Position numbers and translations under genes: made by a program
Shown: positions 12,061 through 23,791 of the stretch, piece by piece
Layout of the letters: the number at the start of each line of letters is the position of its first letter
Numbering within the stretch: position 1 is the stretch's first letter
From: Hydractinia symbiolongicarpus
Lineage: Eukaryota; Cnidaria; Hydrozoa; Anthoathecata; Hydractiniidae
Direction: 5' to 3'
Assembly (NCBI RefSeq): GCF_029227915.1
Contig: NC_079888.1
Span: forward strand, 12,819,001-12,883,000
DNA: 64,000 nucleotides
The notes under the pieces: model-generated
Database searches by the model: none
Told to the model about the DNA's origin: nothing
What the model saw: only the letters and a program-made list of their open reading frames with translations

Positions 12061-13122
12061 TGTGGTCCCCCTTGTAAAGTGCACAGGTAATGTGAAAAAA
12101 AATTATAGATGAATTCCAGCATGATATCATTTGTTTACTTTTTAGCGGTAAGCTTCTTGGCTCTGGCTTTTGCGTGGCAGGAAAAAAGATGCTATGATTT
12201 CGTGAAGAAACAAAAAAAGAAACCCCTCCCCCCTCTCGCTGCTATCATTGTGGCTATCTACATACATATATATTGCAGTTACTTTTTAATTATTTCATTT
12301 TCTTTGCTAATTGCTAATTTCATTCCTTGCTGATATAGACACACATGGTCATTTCATAATTTGCTTCTCTTTGTTATATTTATTTACAGGTCAGCCTGAT
12401 CTTCACAACATCATGATCTGAAGAAAAAAACATTTTACTACAGTTTCAATTTTTGCATGGCCAAATACATTATTATTAATATAAACATGTTCAAGAAAAG
12501 AACCGTCAATATGAGTTGGCTCTTGCACAACCATAGTATAGTTACTTAATTCAACTCCTTTTCCCTAAATACCAGTTAAAACATATATAATACAATTTTT
12601 TTAAAATAACATTTGTTTAATATATTATTTTACTCCTAAAAATATATATTAATATATTCCTATATTTTAAATAAAATTAATGTCAGGTTATTGTTTCAAA
12701 CCAAAATATCAGGGGTTGATGTATAGTGAGGAAGTCCTATACACCCTATAAACATAAACAAGATATTTTTTTTTCAACAACAATCATCTAACCATTTTGG
12801 TTTAGTTCCAACTGTCCGTCCTCAAGGTCTGGTCTATTTGTCCAGCTGCTAAAAAGTCATAACAGGGAATGCAGCTTTTTTCTCCTTATGCAAGGCTTTG
12901 AGCACAGCGAAAAAAATACTTTTTTCGGTGTGTTGAATCTTTCGTTGATTTACCTATTTCGGCACTTTAAAATGCAGAAGCAAGGACCTTTACAGGACTA
13001 TTTTTGCAATTTATGAAGCAAAAACATCAGTGGGAAATAAATAAAAAATAGTTAATATGTAACAGTTTTTAAAGTAGGCTATAACCAAAATTGTAACGTT
13101 TTTTGAAAAATTAAAGCTTGAA

Positions 13123-13313
13123 TTAACAAGCAAGCAATTCTTCTTCTTCTAAGTCAGCCAAAATCCAAACCGTTTCTGAAGGACCATTGCATCTGTTTAC
13201 TTGACGACTGCAAATTCTAGGCTTACCCTCTTGTACATAAACCTTAACTGCCAGAGTCAAAGCTTCACTATACCATTTATTGTGATAACTTGAAGCAGCC
13301 TGTCTTACTGTTA
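13123..13313 (-). pseudogene. Exon-like antisense coding remnant, unidentified
   Basis: On the minus strand an acceptor 'aatatttttcag' at 13314-13325 is followed by 62 open codons and a stop. The peptide reads VRQAASSYHNKWYSEALTLA, then VKVYVQEGKPRICSRQVNRC and NGPSETVWILADLEEEELLAC. Its composition looks coding and it is less AT-rich than its surroundings. KPRICSRQVNR recalls a segment just before the dimerisation region of hAT-type transposases, but only weakly. No partner exon was found on the minus strand nearby. Confidence 0.35.
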
Positions 13314-14959
13314 CTGAAAAATATTAGGGGCTGTATTAAAATGCAGGCCAATCAAGATATCATTACTTTTGGCTTGCAACAAGTAAGGTTAAATCAAAAA
13401 ACTGCTTTGTAACAACAAGAAAAGCAATAGAGTCAAAATTAGATAATAGTTTTAAAAAGGGGTACTTTTTCAGAAGTATCTGCATTAAACATCTTACCTA
13501 AGTTTATGCTTATGTTCTCTAAGGTATAAACAAGTGGCAAAAATAATTCCTAAAATGTTTCCAGGCCACTTATGTCCAATCCCCCTTGTACGACACGCAT
13601 CTTGCAACTTGGATTTTCTACACTGAGGGTTGTGTCTAAATACATTTGTTGCCTAACTTCATATATTAAAAAAAAGTTCTGTTACCCTTTCCAGAGTTTT
13701 TCTTGCAGATTGGATTGGGCAAGATCCACAAAAATACTAAGATTTAACCTGTGACTATGGCAATAGATGTAAACAGCCTTTCTTTTCAGCCTTAAAATTG
13801 TAGCTGATAGCCCAGTCAAGTTAAATCCAAAGTTAAGTTATTAATGATAAATTGTAGCAAATCTGTATAGAGATTTTCACCAGATAATCCTTCGTCGCAA
13901 AATATTATCAAAGACATTATGGTGTAAGCCATTTTTGGTAAAAAATGACACTTAAAAGAAGATACTGCATTAGTTAATTGGCTTTTAGGAATTGAGACGA
14001 ATTTAGAAATGTTGTAGTATTCTGTAGGAAACTTGTCTACAAACAAAACACATGGTAACAATAATTCTTCTAAATCATTTGCATAAAAAACTTAACCATG
14101 GAAAACCGGAGAGTCATTGGAATTAAAAATGTTTTAAATTTCTTTAAATTTTCATCAGGAATAAAAACAATAGTTATTAATTTATAAATTTCAGTATTAT
14201 TAAATTTACTACCTGTTTACGATATGACCAATTGTCATTTTCTTTATGATATATATTTGTGTTATTTCTACCACACCCAGCATCAATGTATTTGCTATTT
14301 TTTTATGAAAAGCCAACTTTGTCTGCAGTTTGTTTCCCACACACATGGTACCTTCAAGAACTATACTTTTATGTTTCAATAGTTTCCCACTTTCAGAGAT
14401 TTTGTGCATTATATTAGAAAAGTTGGACAAAATGATTTGAAACAAACTGGGTTGTGGTAATAAGACCTTCATAACAATAAAAGTGTATGAATGTCATGTA
14501 ATGTGCTCTTTGACTGAGTAAAGTTTTTTGTTCATTAGAACCCTAAATTTTTCCCAACCAATGTGTGGATAATAACAATATATATTTTGTCCGTAACTGA
14601 AAACAATGCTAATAAACAAAAAAAACTTCACCATTTTTTAAGCTCATAAGTGCCGCCTATTGAACATTTTTTTGCTACTTTTCACCACTGTCAATCCAGA
14701 GTAGCATATAGTAAAAAGAAAGGGCTAAAACATTGTTAAGGGATTGAAAAAGATCATGATATTTTTCAAACATTGTTAAAAAAAATTGGGTGGCATGCAT
14801 AAAAAGAAGGAAAAAGAAACAGCTCTATAGACGTAAGTAGTGTTAACTTCTGTCATTGTGCTATCCCTACAAATCCACAAAAAAGCTGAACTGTACAAGC
14901 AATTCCTAAAGTCTTACGACCTGAAAAAATGCATTACCTAACCTTAACGAGAAATTTTC

Positions 14960-14989
14960 CTTGTTGACATACATTTGTATGTCAACAAG
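14960..14989. repeat. 14-bp perfect palindrome
   Basis: Arms cttgttgacataca (14960-14973) and the exact complement (14976-14989), with a 2-base loop. It sits at the 5' border of the ubiquitin-protease remnant, whose open frame begins inside the right arm. It may mark an insertion boundary. Confidence 0.75.
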
Positions 14990-15650
14990 AAACCATTTTG
15001 TTTTATTATTTATTACTTTGTCTTAACTGCCCATGATGTCATCCCGTTTGTCACCAATTATGAGGGCGCGATTGCTCTTAACATAACCATGTTAAACCGT
15101 TCTTTGACCCCCGTTGATCCTTCAAACTTTCTCAAGGTCCTAGAACGTAAGATACATTCTTCTGGAAATACAACTTTCCAATACAATTCTCAGCAAGATG
15201 TGGCAGAGATGTTACTTCTTGTCTTTGATGAATTGAAAGGGTTCTCGGTAATTGCGTCTCAGAACATCTCGACAGAAGTATCGGTGTCAGTTAGCTGTAA
15301 CACCTGTCTCTGTTCTTCAGTTACTGTTGAAAATCAGAACATCCTAACACTGTCACCGTCTTCCAGCGTACAATTGTCAGTTAGTATGTTTTTAGCTTCT
15401 GAAAATCTGGAGAATGAAAATAAATGGTTTTGCCCACATGTTCCCTGCACCAAGAGAGCACTAGGAAAACAAGGATTACGAGGAATAGCGAAATTTTAAC
15501 CTTGCACCTGAAAAGGTTTGCAAGAGATGGAGAACATCTGATTAAGGACAATAAATTTGTTGAAAGTTTTTCCTCTTCTAATCCTTATCTCTTTATAAAA
15601 TACCTTCGCTGTTGCTTTAAACCTGTACTACCAGGGTCATGGGGGAGGAA
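14975..15650 (+). pseudogene. Ubiquitin-specific protease (peptidase C19) fragment, frameshifted
   Basis: A long open stretch (14975-15499) and an overlapping frame (from 15424) carry the middle of a USP catalytic domain. Visible are the central QQDVAEMLLLVFDELKG (the conserved QxDA/QQDA-type box), a finger region with SCNTCLCSS, NENKWFCPHVPC, and after a +1 break ILTLHLKRFARDGE, the typical 'L.LHLKRF' strand. The Cys box (N..CYLNS) and the His box (GHY.AY) are absent, so it cannot be an active protease. There are no introns, it is richer in GC than its surroundings, and it sits in sense orientation in ABCD intron 2. It is either a processed fragment of a host USP gene or cargo of a mobile element. 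Confidence 0.7.
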
Positions 15651-18289
15651 AATGTAAATCCGAGCGGTTTTGTATTACCCCAGCTGGTTCATACAAGTCA
15701 GTTTACCGTTAATACTCAGAGGGTAAAGAGTTAGCTCACTCTTCTCTGGTAACTTATAAAAAGCTTAGCAAGGGGGTTCGCTTTTAGCTTGTCTTTGGGT
15801 GTAACGACCTCACTTTTTACCCCAGTTCAGTAAGGTGCCCAAGTTTACTAACTTGGTCTTCTGTCCTTAGTCAAAATATCGACAGGCTGGTCCTGTCGTG
15901 ACAACCTCCTGTGTAAGGCTGAGTGTTATGGCCCTGTAACACATGTGGAAACCTACAGCCAGAGTCACAAGTTCTGGCGCGCAGGAGGATCTTATTTAAT
16001 TCTATTTTATATTAATATATTTTTGACATATACATTTTTCTATTTGTGTTTGATCTGTAACCAGTCCGTTTATGTTATTAGCTCTGTCTTGCGTTGTATT
16101 GTTTGTGATAGAAGGATTGTTTTTTCTCTTTACGATTTTCTTAAAGAATAGTTTTAGGTCCAAGTTGGACAGTACTCATGCTTGAAGAAGCAAGAAAGTG
16201 TATTCAGTACCTTCTTCTGGGAGCCTAATCTCAGTTTTGACAACCAATGTCCCTGTAGATAAGATACTTCAGTGCAGCTTGCTGTATTGTAAACCTTTTT
16301 CATTAAGATTTGTCAATTACTTAAGTCAAAAAATCAAAACAAGATAAACAATTGTTTTTGACTGCTATGGCATCACTCAAGAGCAGCCAAGTATTTTCTA
16401 TATATATCGTTGAAAGGTGGTTAAGCGCGATCTTATCTCAGGGCTACCATGGAGTTTTTCTTAGCATAACCTAGGAAACTATTGTTTTTTACAGCAGACT
16501 CTACATGTTCCCTTATGTTCATTGCTACGGTCATGATGAACTGACAGAATTGAAATCACATGAAGTTCCTTCCTAATACATTGAGATTGTCAGATGGTAC
16601 GGTCAACAGTTATAATGAAAAATTGTCGTAAAGTGGACTTGCTGAAAAGCTTTAGAAAACTACTGCAAATTTAGCATTCTTTATCCTGCAAAGCATCATG
16701 GTGGAGATATTGCTACAAAATATTAAAGTGAAAACGGAACCTAATTATAACAATTCTAGAAATTGCTATTTAAATCTACCCCTGAAAACATTATTTAGTT
16801 AAAAAAAGTGACAATAAAATGAAAGCACTGTCACTTCCTAAAATAAGTCTTAGATGCTAATTTAACTCCGAAAGATAAAGGATCTAAATCTTAACACTTG
16901 TACAAGATGAAAAAGAATCATCGTGTTTTTATTTATTTATTTATTTGATTTTTACTGTGTTGAAATAATTTGCGATCTTCATGGGAACAAGAAAGTTTCA
17001 CATTATAAAATCAGCGTTATAACACAGAAAAAAAGGATTTAAGGATTTAAGGTGTTCTAACGCTGCCATGGCGCACCCATAATGCTTGCATAGATTTTAA
17101 AGCTTTATACCAGAAAGAGTTTTAATTGGAAACATCCCTCTGAGCAACGTTCGAAATAACGCCATAATTAACACATAATAATACTACTATAGCAGAGCCA
17201 ATCAGTTGAAAGTAACCAATAAATATTTTAACCCCATTAAAATACTACATGTAATATACTTCAACGTTAAAACGGCAAGTAACCCTGAAATAAAAGTTTC
17301 CAATTTTAAATGTCAGCAATACGTGCTACACAAATTTTAACAATGACCAGTACATTTAATATATAAAAATTCACAACTTAAGGAACAATGCTGAGACGTG
17401 CTTAAGCTATATGTAGCCACACCCTACTTCATATGCTTCATGTGTTGCCTCGTATGGCAATGCTTGAAGCATTTAAGTATTACAAGCTTGTAGAAAATGA
17501 ATCGTCAAAATATTTCAAGTTTCAACAGCATTATTAAACAACTTTCCAACAGCATTTTTATAGACTGCTTCTGTAGTCATTTTACATTTCCTACAAATTG
17601 AAACAGTTATGATTGTTTTAATATTAAGGATATGGTTACCCCTTTAATCCGTTTTTTAAATGTAATCTTCCTATATATTCACAGAACGAAAATAAAAAGT
17701 TGAACTTGTCTCTACTTTCTCTGGAACTGAAAAAAGAAAAGGAAAATTTTTACTCACATTGTTTAAACTTTTCAAGTATCCATGCACAGATGCTTTTCTG
17801 TCCCTGTTCGTTTAGAACTGCGGATAAATTTTCTTGAACTAGAAAACTTTAATTTTTTTAAGAAATTATACACAAGTAATCAATTATTTAAGTTTCATAT
17901 TTTTTGCATACCAATGTGTGTTTTTAGACACATTTTAACATGTTTTTATGAACTGAAACAAACATTTTTGAAACAATTTGAAACAAATATTTTGAAACGA
18001 TCTTAGAGACGATCCGTAGCATCAGTATTCTAAAATTTTTAACGGTATATTAATTTCTGCCGTTTATTATCTTTTTAAACATTAGACCCTTTACCATATA
18101 GTTGTAAATGATTGCACACCTATGAATATTGCCAAAACAAAATTTTGATGTACAGGCATGTTGTGTTCATAAAGAAATTTATAACATTGTGCCCTATTTA
18201 ATTTTTATAACATTTAATTTTTTAAACCCTTTCATGCGAGGATGGGAAATTTAATCCTTTGCTAAGTTTTTTTAAAACTTTTGTTTTAG

Positions 18290-18580
18290 GTCAATGAACT
18301 TGCTGGTTACACTAATCGTGTTTATGAAATGATTAATGTGTTTGAGGATATTCATCGGGACCATTTTATCCGGGGAAATGCTCTTCACAGTCATTTGTCT
18401 TTGGAGGAAAGACTATGGGAAGCTGCTCGGGAGACACAAACATTCACCCATGGACAAGTGGTTGCTATAGATATTTTACCTCGAGTCGCACCTGATTTTA
18501 CTGACGGAGATATGATTCTGAAAAATGTGCCTATTGTTGCACCAACAGGTGATGTTGTGTGTCCAAGTTTATCAATAAAT
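18290..18580 (+). CDS. ABCD1/2-like: ABCD exon c: linker before the ATPase domain
   Basis: Acceptor 'ttgttttag' ends at 18289; the donor is gtatgt at 18581. It is phase 0 at both ends, 97 codons. It starts VNELAGYTNRVYEMINVFED, equivalent to the (V/T)ELAGYT.RV.EM..VFED segment of ABCD1/2, and ends MILKNVPIVAPTGDVVCPSLSIN, the strand leading into the nucleotide-binding domain. The middle (RGNALHSHLSLEERLWEAAR and so on) is variable in the family. The frame stays open about 40 nt past the donor; that tail is intron. Confidence 0.95.
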
Positions 18581-18774
18581 GTATGTTGCTTACAATTGCT
18601 TACAATTACGAATGCAGTTTAGTCTACAACCTTTTCTCTGTAAAATTGTGAAAAAAAAATGTTTTCTTAAAAATTTTGAAAATGCTTGTATTATGAAGAG
18701 CTTGAAATGCTGATCAAAGTAATGTCTTATAATCTGCCTGCCTGCCTGCCCGCCTTACTGATCGTCAAACGCAC

Positions 18775-19102
18775 ATCATCCTATACATTTTCTTGATCAG
18801 GATTTCAAGCTCTACACAATGACGGTAACAAGTAAGCAAATTTCTTAAAAAAAATTGTGCACTCCGTGAGAAACTGCTGAGGTTAGCAAAACTCTTATAT
18901 CTCCTTAACCGCTGTCCAAAGCCACGCAATTCTATACATAAATTTGATCAGCGTTTCAAGGTTCACACAATGCTAAAAAAAATTGCAAAAGACAATCTTT
19001 GTGCATTAACGGGTCATTGCTGACATCATTAAAATTGAAATAATGGATCTTTGTTATTTCTTTTTTGCCTAAGTGGATTTTTTCTCGGGCCTTATCGACT
19101 AG
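18775..19102 (+). mobile_element. Helitron-like copy H1, 5'-truncated, first of a tandem run
   Basis: Carries the family's internal blocks ('cctatacattttcttgatca', 'ttatatctccttaaccg') and the 3' end: 'cctaagtggatttttt', a short hairpin region, then 'ccttatcga' and CTAG at 19099-19102 followed by T. The hairpin (gtgga/tccac in other copies) is decayed here. Confidence 0.65.
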
Positions 19103-19104
19103 TT

Positions 19105-19763
19105 TCTTATAATAATACAAAGAGTGTGTCCACCTGTCTGTGACACGCAAAGTGGATGTGTTCATTTTTCTTTATTGTAGCCAAAAAACGTTTGTCTAAT
19201 TTGCTGATCTTTCTGATGTTGCAGCACAACATCAATGCATTTAGACTGATGTTAATTCATTTAATAAGATTGTTGAAGCCAAATAACTTGGAAATGATGG
19301 GTGACGTCAGCGTTTTTTCACCGTGTATGTAACTAGGGACAACCTGGGACCAAAGTGGATAAGTTTCCAAACCTGAGTGCACAATTTTGAAATGGACGGG
19401 TTGATGACATCATTAAAAAACCTTAAACCCCAATAACTCTTTAACCATTCGACAGTGTGCATGATCCTATACATTTTCTTGATCAGCATTTCAAGATCTA
19501 TAAGGTCAATACACAAATTATTAAAACAAAAAAATTTATTCGTAGGGGGAAATTTTTAAACCTTTATATCTTAACCCTTCTTCAAAAGTGCAGGATCCTG
19601 TACATTTTCTTTATCAGCCCTACACAATAAAGGTAACGTGAACAAATATCCAAAAATATTTTTATGTATGGATCCTGGCATACGTCATAAAAATTTAAGT
19701 TACGGTTCTTTTCACAAATGTACTCCTGCCTAAGTGGATTTTTTCATGGTCCTTATCGACTAG
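19105..19763 (+). mobile_element. Helitron-like copy H2, near complete (659 bp)
   Basis: The 5' end TCTTATAATAATAC lies two bases after the CTAG of H1. It continues with the 'gtgtgtccacctgtctgtga' microsatellite-like block, 'aaataacttgg', 'gtgacgtcag', 'gtaactagggacaacc', 'atggacgggttgatgac', 'cctatacattttcttgatca' and ends CTAG at 19760-19763. There is no coding capacity, so it would depend on another element's replicase. Confidence 0.65.
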
Positions 19764-19835
19764 TCTATTATAATAATATGAGTGTGTCCGTGTATCTGTA
19801 GCAGACAAGGTGGATGTGTCATTTAAAGCCATTAA
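19764..19835 (+). mobile_element. Helitron-like copy H3, 5' end only
   Basis: Starts TCTATTATAATAATATGAG directly after the CTAG of H2 and continues through the 'gtgtgtccgtgtatctg' block to about 19835, where similarity stops. It is therefore the third unit of a head-to-tail run. Confidence 0.55.
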
Positions 19836-20029
19836 AAAATACACACCTGAAATGTTAATTGACAAAGCTTCTTTTAGAACACTGAGAAAATAGGAAAAAG
19901 AAGTTTGTTGTAAATTTTCATAAGATGGTAATATCAAAGTAGTTTCTTTACGTTGTTTAACATGCACGAGATAGGAGCAGTTAATTAAGTTATCCAAAAA
20001 GTACCAGAAATGTTAATTAGTACAACTAG

Positions 20030-21720
20030 AAAGTCTTACCCAACCCCAGATGCTTGTGCTATATTCTGTGATTTTATTAGGAAATATTCGATGGAAGAAT
20101 TAAAAATTGACATTGGTTAAACTCAATTTTAACTGATGAAAGTACTGATTACAGTGTCACAGAAAAAGCCATGTTTATTTTATTCTTACATGATGGTTAT
20201 TATTATTATTATTCTGAATATTTATACAGGATATAGCCACTTCAGTGTAGGAAACACTGTTATCAATGTGGGTCCTGTGTTCGGCATGTATTTATTAAGT
20301 TACACCGGTAATACCTACCCAATTTCCCTCACATGGAATGGTTTGACCCGTGGCCGTGTTAAAGGCACTTGTTAAACATGCCCGCGCTGTGGGCCGAACC
20401 ACGAACCTTGTGATTGCGAAGCGAACTTCATAACCACAAGGCCACGAGCCACAGTGTGCCTAAGATTCGATATTCTAGTGTTGAAGTAGTTCTTCATGCT
20501 ACCGCTCCTAGGATTCATATAAGTATTGGAAAGGCATTCAACAATGTGGAATAAAAAAAATTTGAATTAGTTGGTTTGAATGCTGATGAGGCAAGTGTGT
20601 GAGCATGGGTGAATTTTCTGGATTGGGAAAGTTTATGATGAAGGTTTCCGTTCCATGGTTAAAACTAGTTCTTGTTTCAATCACAGAATAAAGTTAGCTT
20701 TAAAGGACGCACTCCATACGTCCATTCGATAACATGCTCCTTAAACTATTCTGTCTAAGTAAAATTAACGAAAAATCGATCCTAAAACCCTGTAAAGCTA
20801 ATGGGAGAAGATGGATCGGTCACAAGTACAAGTCGTTTGAAAATGTGCTAGAAACTTTGGAGTATATATGGCCCACTTAGACAGCATTTCGCAAACAGAT
20901 TTACAGGCTCCAAAACGAGCGAAGCTCGAAGGGAGTGGTAAAAAGTGGTCGCATACGTCGTATTGTATGCATATGACAGTTTACCGTGACGCGATCCAGT
21001 CAATTTGTCGTATAAAAGAGTTCACTTGGTAGATGGCAAGTTGATATCAATTTTTTAAGAGGCAGGAGACAATAATATTATCATTACAAACATGAACAGC
21101 GTTACGGTCAATGAAGAGACCAAGCATATTTACCAAAACGTAAAATTAAAAATGTTTAATAGAACAAAAAACGCTATTAGGGCACATAACCATGAAACTG
21201 TGTTAGATATTTACAGATGTGTTGAAACAAGGTAATATTTTAACAAGTCCTGTTTTCAAACATATACAAAGCTTAGTGGATACAGCAGCATGGCCAATTA
21301 ATGGAGACATCGGTTATTTGAATAATGACGTAGTTGATTAAAAATCCGTATTCATTTTAATCAGCTCCTAATTCGAAATAATTGCATAGTCAATCAAGTT
21401 ATAGTGGAATCTTAGAAAATATAAATGGTGCTGATAATAAGTTACAGTCCGAAGTTTAAATATCTCGATATTTGGGGTAGAGTTTTCCAAACTAATCAAT
21501 CAAAAGCGAATGCAAAAATGTATTACATGTTTTCAAGATAATGCTTATTGTACCTAATGTACCTACTAATGGAACATTGGAGCTTGTTTTTTTTTCGGGA
21601 TAAATCACAACAAACTTTAGTGTTGCATAACGATTGGATGAAGGGGCCATCAAGAAAACAATTTGAACCAGATCAATTATTGAAATGTGGTTTCAAGATA
21701 AAGTTTGAAGATTAAATTCA
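20030..21720 (+). pseudogene. ZNF862/KIAA1586-like (hAT-derived) pseudogene, split by a SINE
   Basis: Broken plus-strand frames give PTPDACAIFCDFIRKYSMEEL and then TDESTDYSVTEKAMFILF before the SINE (20195-20454). After it come AFNNVE, FELVGLNADEASV, and MAHLDSISQTDLQAPKRAKL with EGSGKKWSHTSYCMHMTVYR DAIQ. Order and content follow the domesticated-transposase-like proteins annotated as ZNF862 or KIAA1586-like ('LTDESTD..VTEKEL', 'GLN.DGASV', 'L.SL.QTDSQ..KRA.L.G...KW'). Stops and frame changes are numerous, so it is dead. The 3' limit is approximate. Confidence 0.65.
20195..20454 (-). repeat. tRNA-derived SINE, copy 1
   Basis: On the minus strand it starts with a tRNA-like head (ggccttgtggttatgaagttcgc, then a B-box-like ggttcgg), runs through 'cagcgcgggcatgttt', 'cctgtataaatattcag' and ends in an (ATA)n tail at 20195-20214. 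It matches 54859-55116 over its full length. It interrupts the ZNF862-like remnant. No clear target-site duplication was seen. Confidence 0.75.
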
Positions 21721-21907
21721 GGACCACACAGGAAGCGGAATAAAAGTTATGGCGGTGATAAAATTGACATTACAACATTATCTCTTTTTTTATCTGGAAG
21801 AAAATGAAACAGATGAGACAAGAGTTTATTTCTTTGTTTATATATTTCGTTTTCTTTGTTAATATTCACTTTGTGATTTTTAATTGGAACCCTGAACAAG
21901 TAGAAAT

Positions 21908-22260
21908 AACAGACTTCATCTCCTGTGTAGGTAACTAGGGACCACCTGGAACCAAAATGGAACCAATTTTTTAAAGCTGATTTAAACCGACTAATTTGGA
22001 GAAGATGGGTTGACAGGTCATCAAAAAACTTATATAAACAACCCCAGTATCTCTGTAACCATTTCTCAAAAGTACATGATGCTATACAATTTCTTGACCA
22101 GCGTTTCAAGCTCTACGCAACGCAGGTAACGGCTGGAAAAAAATTAGGAAAAATTTTATGTGCCTTGATAGGCCACTGCCGTTGTCATCAAAATTCAAAT
22201 GACAGATGTTTTCCATTTTCATCTGCCTAAGTGGATTTTTCCACGGGCCTTATCGACTAG
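21908..22260 (+). mobile_element. Helitron-like copy H4, 5'-truncated
   Basis: Begins around 'ctgtgtaggtaactagggac', carries 'gggttgacaggtcatca', 'tctctgtaaccatttctcaa' and 'gaccagcgtttcaagctcta', and ends 'ctaagtggatttttccacgg' (a perfect gtgga/tccac hairpin), 'gccttatcga', CTAG at 22257-22260, then T. Confidence 0.65.
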
Positions 22261-23644
22261 TGCATTTTAATAAGCAGTTACTTATCCGTGTTTAAACTTT
22301 ACCAATTGTTGAGTGAGTTCCCCTGCTTAAGGGAATTGGACCCACTGTAGTTCCTCACACAAGAGTTGACATCAGGAGTAATTTTTATCATTTTTTAACT
22401 TAGTCTTTAACTTAGTTTTTAACTTTTAAGTTAAAAATGCTATGCAATGGCCTTAGTAATTGATTTTTTAAAAATAAGAATATCTTGACAGAAAGAATGC
22501 GTTGGACAATTTGGTCTTTTTCTATATTCATAATGTTAAAACCTCTTTCATCATCATCCTTCCCCCAAAGTAAATGTTGCTCACTACTAAAGTCCCTGCT
22601 GAAGTACTTCTGTCTTTCCAGAATTCCCAGTTTTTTTGTTTTCCTTTATGCAATTTACACTTTACCTTTTATAACTTAACACCATATCTGTAATAACGCC
22701 TGCCAATTTAAAAAAAAATTGCAAGAATTTTCATACAATTTTCAAATTTATCTTTCACTATTTTCGCTAATGGCTTGCACTGTTGTAAAGCCATTGTGGT
22801 GTTTTCTTTTTTTGTCATTTCATCGTTAACTTTGTTGTTTAAGAACTATTATCATATGGTTAGAGTTTTTCTCGCACTATGTTTGGCTAATCTACACGAA
22901 ATATATACTATATTTTTATTTTCTACCAAGTGCAATTTTTACTCATTTTTCAATTCATCAATGCAAATAACTGATATTTTTTCTCTGATTGGCTGAAATA
23001 GTAGAAGTAAAGTTATTGTTTTAAATGGCGGAACCAGCTAACAATCAATTATAAATATTCACAGTTCAATTATTCTTTTATTTCGACATAGTCATCAAAG
23101 AGAAGTGCCAGTGCTCTCTACCGTAGAGATTTTTAGTTAACTGTGACTTTAGGTTAGTGAGGTTATATCTATAGCGTATTGAGGAAGTTTTGTAGTTAAT
23201 TCGATTGTTTAACTTAACTTTTTATACATTAGCGGTACTTATGAAGTAAATATTTTTGCAAGATAAAGGCAATATGGAACGATTTTCCACTACAAGGGAA
23301 GAAGAAATTAAGAATTGACATGATAAATCACTGGTTTTACTTCAACTAACTTTTATTGAATTAATATAAATATATTACTCTAAAATTTATTTTCATTTAA
23401 TTTCATTGAGGCGTGATATAAACAAGCTTTGTTTTATTTTTAAAATATACCATCTCGCGCATAATTTATCATGAATTAAAAAAATCTATTATGAATTAAA
23501 AGTCACATCACATATATTATATTGCAATAAATTTTTTCGCTGTTCAATCTCGTAAACCGTGATTAAAATTAAACAATCATCTATCAAGTATTTCAAATTA
23601 CAATGATTTATGCTTCGTTTATATGATAAACTAGTTATCGCACT

Positions 23645-23791
23645 TGCCCTCAAAAAATATTGTCATATTTTTTTATTTTTTTTAGTTCTGGCAAATTTTA
23701 CTTGCCTACAGGAAATATGCAAACGAGAGCATAACAAACTTAAAAAATATGACAATATTTAACGAGAAACGTTAGTAGGTCTTTGAGGGCA
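23645..23791. repeat. Foldback repeat, about 147 bp
   Basis: Outer arms tgccctcaaa (23645-23654) and tttgagggca (23782-23791) are exact complements. Inner arms 23655-23672 and 23743-23760 are an exact 18-bp pair (aaatattgtcatattttt). It is a MITE-like foldback with no ORF. Confidence 0.65.

Larger units (their letters stand above)
9321..18289. other. Intron 2 (9.0 kb)
   Basis: Begins gtaaat and ends 'ttgttttag'. It contains a tRNA-like sequence (9983-10063), a reversed minisatellite (11123-12060), an exon-like antisense piece (13123-13313), a hairpin (14960-14989) and a ubiquitin-protease remnant (14975-15650). The rest, including 12100-13100 and 15950-18280, is AT-rich with no feature I can name. 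Confidence 0.8.
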
